Positions 58,814 to 64,000 of a stretch of 64,000 bases of DNA are shown one piece after another. Every line of letters begins with the position of its first letter. Within the stretch, counting starts at the first letter, position 1. The DNA lies in assembly GCF_014648995.1 (NCBI RefSeq), contig NZ_BMSE01000013.1, positions 177,382 through 241,381 of the forward strand. The letters are read 5' to 3'. The stretch comes from Streptomyces massasporeus. GTDB taxonomy: Bacteria; Actinomycetota; Actinomycetes; Streptomycetales; Streptomycetaceae. The translations under genes and the position numbers were made by a program. The notes below the pieces were generated by a model. The model saw only the letters and a list, made by a program, of their open reading frames with translations. It was not told the DNA's origin and searched no databases.

Positions 58814-59324
58814 GTCGATCTCCTAACGCCTTTGTCATGCGGAACCGGCGTCCCGGACGCCCCGCAGGATCGATCAGCTGTTCAGAACTCCCGGGCATCC
58901 TGCACCACCTCGCTCCAGACGCAAAGGCCAGAAGATCCCTGCTCATCCCGTTTCGACACCTCCTGCCGCCGCCTTCGTTGGTGTCCTGTTATCGCTCCCG
59001 CCCTCGATGACACGCCCCGCCGCCCCTCTGCCGCGGTCCCGCAGAGGCCGGTGCCCCGCGCGCGCCACCGCCTCCATGGCGAGATCCGTTCGGAGGCGGA
59101 CTGGGGGCGGCCCGGCCTCCCGGTGTAGCTTGGGACGGAGCCAGACGTCGCTGCTGATGGCGGTCGGGCGGTCCCTCCGCGGACCGGCCGAGGGAGAGAG
59201 GGCCTCCGACGGACTGCGCTGCGCGTACGCGGGCATGCCTGTGTCCTCTTTCGGGCACCCCTGTGTCCGCCGCCGCGCAGACCAGCCGTACCCACCTCGC
59301 CCCAACCCCGAGGAGCAGCTCGCA
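58814..59324. other. Divergent control region between the PTS gene and ahcY
   Basis: A 511 bp gap with no credible gene. On the ahcY side, TAGCTT (59126-59131) is a possible -10, giving a leader of about 190 bases. That leader contains a stem CGGTCC/GGACCG near 59168-59185 and a 17 bp direct repeat (59230-59268). On the PTS side, AT-rich sequence near 58980-59000 may hold its promoter. Confidence 0.5.
59230..59268 (+). repeat. 17-bp direct repeat in the ahcY leader
   Basis: CGGGCATGCCTGTGTCC (59230-59246) and CGGGCACCCCTGTGTCC (59252-59268) differ at two positions and have a 22 bp period, two helical turns. This spacing suits a tandem protein-binding site on one face of the DNA. Confidence 0.7.
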
Positions 59325-60782
<1,458 letters not shown>

Positions 60783-60827
60783 GCCGAGCAGCACCGCTGC
60801 CGCGTTCGCAGCCGGTCGGATCTCCGA

Positions 60828-60862
60828 GGCAGGCCCCCGCACCCCCGTGCCGGGGGCCTGCC
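60828..60862 (+). terminator. ahcY terminator hairpin
   Basis: GGCAGGCCCCCG pairs perfectly with CGGGGGCCTGCC across an 11-base loop, 45 bp after the ahcY stop. Confidence 0.88.
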
Positions 60863-60915
60863 CCGTTCGACGGGCCGGCGGCGACCGGCCCAGCCCGTCA
60901 AAACCCAGGACCCCC

Positions 60916-61530
60916 ATGCCCCGCGGCCGCTATTCGCTCCACGATCCGCACGATCACACCCCCCTCGCAGAAGAACACTTCCAGTGCGCCCCCGGACCCT
61001 CCGGCTGGCGCTACGTCTCCCAGCTGACCACCCCCGCAGGCGATCACCACGGCTCCGTCGACCTCACCCTCGACGAACTGGGCCGCCCCATCCGCCTCGA
61101 ACTCCACGCCGCCGCCTGGCAGGTCCGCGGCGCCGCCCTCGACGGAGTCACCTGGGTCCGCACCGACCCCACCGGGACCGACGCCACCGAAGGCAATGTG
61201 CGCGCCCACGCCTTCACCGGCACCTCCCCGGCATTCCTCGTCGCCACCGCCCGACTCCTGCGCCTCACCCCCTCCGCAGCGGCCACCCGCGTACGCCTCG
61301 TCGCCTTCACGGATCCGGTCCTCGCCCCACGCACCGTGGACCAGTCCTGGGCCTTGGTGAAGAGCGAAACACACGCCACTGACAACGGCCCCCTGGCCGT
61401 GGACGAATACCAGGTCACAGCGCTGGACACGGGCGAGCAGCACACCGTGCACATCGCCGGGGACGTGGTCCTCTCTGCCCCTGGCATCGAACTCGAAGAC
61501 CTGGAATCACCGCCGTCGGTGTTCCCCTGA
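60916..61530 (+). CDS. Conserved hypothetical protein
   Basis: A 204-residue soluble protein starting MPRGRYSLHDPHDHTPLAEE. It has alternating beta-strand-like segments (WRYVSQLTTPAGDHHGSVDL, RPIRLELHAAAWQVRGAALDG, TRVRLVAFTDPVLAPRTVDQ, LAVDEYQVTAL) and no signal peptide, membrane helix or cysteine pair. A lipocalin- or glycolipid-binding-like barrel is possible but unproven; I do not recognise a named domain. AGGA lies seven bases before ATG 60916. It sits between ahcY and the convergent RDD gene. Confidence 0.75.
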   Translation: MPRGRYSLHDPHDHTPLAEEHFQCAPGPSGWRYVSQLTTPAGDHHGSVDLTLDELGRPIRLELHAAAWQVRGAALDGVTWVRTDPTGTDATEGNVRAHAFTGTSPAFLVATARLLRLTPSAAATRVRLVAFTDPVLAPRTVDQSWALVKSETHATDNGPLAVDEYQVTALDTGEQHTVHIAGDVVLSAPGIELEDLESPPSVFP

Positions 61531-61568
61531 ACAGACAGCCACGCCGGATCGGCGGGCCCCGGGCTCCA

Positions 61569-62528
61569 CTAGGCCGGCGGCACGAACCCGGTACCGGGTC
61601 GATCTCCCGCCGAGCCCGCCGGTGACTCCGAGGGCCGCTCCACAGCGGACGGCTCGGAGACCACCTCAGGCGTTCCGACCGGCGGTCCGTAGACAGAGGG
61701 AGTCCCGCCACGAGCCTCGGGCGAGGCCGCTGGACCGTTCGTCACCGGGACGGCGGCGGGCGTGGCCGCCCGGGCCGCATCGCCTCCGAAAGCCCGCCGG
61801 GCCTCCCGCGCCTGCCGTTCCTGCACGACGGCCGCCAGATACGCCGCCGGCGGCACACCCTGCGGCACCGGAGCCCCCGTACGCTCCGCCAGATCCGACG
61901 CCAGCCGCTCCGCCATCGACCAGCCCACCTGCGGATCCAGCTGTTGCATGCGCGTCAGGTACTGCCGGACGGCGAGCCACAGTCCGTCGGGCACCGCCGA
62001 CAGATCGAGCCCCGAGAACCGTCCCGCCAGCCACGGCGGAGGAGGCGGCACGAATCCGGTCCGCGTGACCGGAATCCGCTCCCGCACGACGAGCGTCCCC
62101 GCGAACACATCCCCCAGCCGCCGCCCACGCGCCGACACGAACGAGGCGATGCAGGCGACGACCCCGAAGGTCATGAGGATCTCGATCACCCCGATCAAGC
62201 CCCTCACCAGCGCATGCCGGAAGCGGATCGGCCCGCCGTCGTCCCGCACGACACGCAGGCCGCACGCCATCTTCCCCAGCGACCGCCCGTGACTGAGCGT
62301 CTCCACCGCGATCGGCCCGCCCACCAGTACGAGAACGAACGTCGCGATCGACAGCGCCGTCTGCGCCGCCTCGTCGAGCGAGGCCGTGGACGTCACCAGC
62401 ACGATGGTCACCGCGACGTAGACCGCGATCGCCGCCACCAGATCGAGCAGCACGGCCAGCGCCCTGCTGGGCAGCCTCGCGGGGCGCAGCTCCAACGCCA
62501 CTGCCTCGCCCGTCACCAGCTCACTCAC
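61569..62528 (-). CDS. RDD-family membrane protein
   Basis: A 319-residue protein with an RDD domain. LPSRALAVLLDLVAAIAVYVAV carries the first Arg and the helix with Asp, GRSLGKMACGLRVVRDDGGPIRFRHALVRGL follows, and a further helix precedes SARGRRLGDVFAGTLVVRER. About four membrane helices occupy residues 20-160. The C-terminal half (about 165-319) is a soluble Pro/Ala/Gly-rich region including a WLAVRQYLTRMQQL helix. RDD proteins have been linked to ion or osmolyte exchange, but this one is unassigned. The start is GTG. It is divergent from the SpoIIM gene, a pairing that suggests a joint function. Confidence 0.87.
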   Translation of the reverse strand: MSELVTGEAVALELRPARLPSRALAVLLDLVAAIAVYVAVTIVLVTSTASLDEAAQTALSIATFVLVLVGGPIAVETLSHGRSLGKMACGLRVVRDDGGPIRFRHALVRGLIGVIEILMTFGVVACIASFVSARGRRLGDVFAGTLVVRERIPVTRTGFVPPPPPWLAGRFSGLDLSAVPDGLWLAVRQYLTRMQQLDPQVGWSMAERLASDLAERTGAPVPQGVPPAAYLAAVVQERQAREARRAFGGDAARAATPAAVPVTNGPAASPEARGGTPSVYGPPVGTPEVVSEPSAVERPSESPAGSAGDRPGTGFVPPA

Positions 62529-62657
62529 GCCCGCCGTCCTTCCCCTGCCCTGCCCCCGACAGGGCCAGTCTGCCAAGCTGAGGGCGCATCGCACCGTAGT
62601 ACGACAAGCTGATCCACGACGAGCCTCCGACGACCCAGCCGAGGAGCAGGCACACCG

Positions 62658-63665
62658 ATGGACCTCGACGTCTTCGTCTCCGCCCACCGAGCGGAGTGGG
62701 ACCGCCTCGAAGCCCTCCTCCGCCGCCAGCGCCGCCTCAACGGCGCCGAGGCCGACGAACTCGTCACCCTCTACCAGCGCACGGCGACGCACCTCTCCCT
62801 GATCCAGTCCAGCGCCCCGGACCCGCAACTGACCGGACGGCTGAGCCAACTCGTGGCACGCGCGCGTAGTGCCGTGACAGGCACCCGACGCGCCTCCTGG
62901 CGAGACGTCACCCGCTTCCTGGCCCAGGGCTTCCCCGCGGCCGTGTACAAGGCACGCCACTGGTGGGTGCCCACAGCGCTCCTGTCGACGGCCGTCGCCG
63001 CCCTCCTCGGCTGGTGGATCGGCACGCACCCCGAAGTCCAGGCCTCCATCGCGGCCCCCAGCGAACTCCGCGAGCTCACCCGCCCAGGCGGCCAGTACGA
63101 GACGTACTACTCCAGCCACCCGGCCGCCAGCTTCGCCGCGCAGGTCTGGACGAACAACGCCTGGGCCGCCGCCCTGTGCCTCATCCTGGGCGTGTTCCTC
63201 GGACTGCCGGTCCTCTGGATCCTCTTCCAGAACATGCTCAACCTCGGCGTCGGCATCGGCCTGATGTCCTCGGCCGGCCGCCTCGACACGTTCCTGGGCC
63301 TGGTCCTCCCGCACGGCCTCCTCGAACTGACCGCCGTCTTCGTCGCAGCCGGCACCGGCCTGCGCCTGGGCTGGACGCTCATCGACCCCGGCCCCCGGAC
63401 GCGGCGCAACGCTCTCGCGGAAGAGGGCCGAGCCGCCATAGGCATGGCCATAGGCCTCGCCCTCGTCCTTTTCGTCTCCGGCGCCATCGAAGGCTTCGTC
63501 ACCCCGTCCGGCCTCCCCACCTGGGCCCGCATCACCATCGGCATCGCCGCTGAAGTGGCCTTCCTGGTCTACGTCTACGTCCTGGGCGGCCGAGCCGCCC
63601 GCGCGGGAGAGACCGGCGACGTCGACGCAGCGGAACGCAGCGCGACCGTCCCCACAGCCGCCTGA
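62658..63665 (+). CDS. Stage II sporulation protein M-like membrane protein
   Basis: A 335-residue SpoIIM-domain protein. An N-terminal helical cytoplasmic part (about 1-95; MDLDVFVSAHRAEWDRLEALLRRQ) precedes five or six helices (about 105-320). Conserved features include NNAWAAALCLILGVFLGLPVLWILFQNMLNLG and the GLVLPHGLLELTAVFVAAGTGLRLGW motif. In Bacillus SpoIIM is part of the engulfment machinery; actinobacterial homologues occur widely next to RDD proteins and their role is unclear. A leader of AGGAGCAGGCACACCG precedes the ATG. Confidence 0.9.
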   Translation: MDLDVFVSAHRAEWDRLEALLRRQRRLNGAEADELVTLYQRTATHLSLIQSSAPDPQLTGRLSQLVARARSAVTGTRRASWRDVTRFLAQGFPAAVYKARHWWVPTALLSTAVAALLGWWIGTHPEVQASIAAPSELRELTRPGGQYETYYSSHPAASFAAQVWTNNAWAAALCLILGVFLGLPVLWILFQNMLNLGVGIGLMSSAGRLDTFLGLVLPHGLLELTAVFVAAGTGLRLGWTLIDPGPRTRRNALAEEGRAAIGMAIGLALVLFVSGAIEGFVTPSGLPTWARITIGIAAEVAFLVYVYVLGGRAARAGETGDVDAAERSATVPTAA

Positions 63666-63738
63666 TCGTTGGCCCGACCGCCGGATGTGCAACCACCGCC
63701 GTTCAGCTGCTAGTGTCCTCTTCGCCCCACAGGAGCCG

Positions 63739-63767
63739 TTGACACGGCAAGTGAGGGGAGGTAGATT
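63739..63767 (+). promoter_or_regulatory. Strong rRNA operon promoter
   Basis: TTGACA (63739-63744), 17 bp, TAGATT (63762-63767): a near-consensus housekeeping promoter directed into the rrn leader. Confidence 0.88.
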
Positions 63768-64000
63768 TGAACAGTTGTCTGGAGATGGGCTCTAGTCCCA
63801 GACCAGCGAGAGTGAACGTCTATCTGCTTCTTGAAACGCTGATTTCATTGAAGCCTCTCCCGATGATTCGGAAACGAACGGCCGGTCAATCCGGCCCAGA
63901 ACTTCTGATAAAGTCGGAACCGCCGGAAAGGGAAACGCGAAAGCGGGAACCTGGAAAGCACCGAGGAAATCGGATCGGAAAGATCTGATAGAGTCGGAAA
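63768..64000 (+). other. Leader of a ribosomal RNA operon (16S gene just beyond the edge)
   Basis: The composition turns purine-rich and AT-richer, as in Streptomyces rrn leaders. TCTGATAAAGTCGGAA (63904-63919) recurs as TCTGATAGAGTCGGAA (63984-63999), an 80 bp spaced pair with one mismatch that is characteristic of the rrn leader and processing region. TAAAGT within the first copy could also be the -10 of a downstream promoter. The mature 16S sequence is not reached. An open frame of 73 codons here is not a gene. Confidence 0.85.

Noticed and set aside
58623..58946. A short open frame upstream of the PTS gene with AGGAGG nearby
   Set aside because: It runs into the PTS gene out of frame and has atypical composition. 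A leader peptide role has no support.
59138..59324. SAH riboswitch in the ahcY leader
   Set aside because: A CCGAGGAGC sequence occurs, but it is the ribosome binding region itself and the second conserved strand of the riboswitch is missing.
63767..63988. A 73-codon frame in the rrn leader
   Set aside because: The sequence is an rRNA leader with repeated processing-type elements and has no coding bias.

Overview
The window is chromosomal DNA from a Streptomyces. The evidence is the very high GC content with strong third-position GC bias, frequent GTG and TTG starts, GTGA/ATGA stop-start overlaps, a complete 87-residue WhiB, coenzyme F420 genes, six LytR-CpsA-Psr (LCP) wall-polymer ligases, and a Streptomyces-type rRNA operon leader at the right edge. 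I see no prophage, transposase, CRISPR array or tRNA. Most of the window looks like conserved core chromosome, with a few accessory insertions.

Layout. 0.2-8.6 kb: a two-component system, a GtrA membrane protein, purK-purE, a dipeptidase, a divergent MerR regulator/flavin oxidoreductase pair, and a second dipeptidase-like protein that has lost every metal ligand. 8.6-16.3 kb: two tandem VOC proteins, a CGNR regulator, a UDP-sugar dehydrogenase, an acyl-CoA dehydrogenase, a phospholipase-D-like protein, a Cys/Met-rich copper-storage-type protein and the first LCP protein. 16.4-19.7 kb: a thioesterase, a second LCP protein and a glycosyltransferase. 19.7-26.1 kb: an accessory-looking block in which four exported proteins (two small I36/beta-gamma-crystallin-like proteins flanking two paralogous lipoproteins) are divergent from a MacAB-like exporter. 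26.2-33.3 kb: four more LCP proteins, two of them a clear tandem duplication that kept its promoter region. 33.5-38.6 kb: a truncated acyl-adenylating-like protein, a secreted amidase, GDP-mannose pyrophosphorylase and a DNA glycosylase. 38.6-42.5 kb: fbiB-fbiA, cysteine dioxygenase, and whiB behind a long leader. 42.6-56.2 kb: a giant membrane glycosyltransferase with its DUF5719 partner, a degenerate zincin, a DUF3499 protein, lactate permease, the mannose operon manB-Trm112-SIS-manA and a cation efflux protein. 56.2-64 kb: an isolated fructose-type PTS permease, ahcY, a hypothetical protein, RDD and SpoIIM membrane proteins, then the promoter and leader of an rrn operon.

How it fits together. 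The main theme is the cell envelope and glycosylation. ManA, ManB and ManC make GDP-mannose, the glycosyltransferases and UDP-sugar dehydrogenase supply or use activated sugars, the LCP proteins attach polymers to peptidoglycan, and the amidase and exported proteins act outside the membrane. Central metabolism (purine carboxylation, the SAH cycle, lactate and fructose uptake, cysteine oxidation) and development (WhiB) are interleaved. Several genes appear to be transcribed from leaderless promoters, with a TANNNT -10 box ending 6-7 nt before the start codon.
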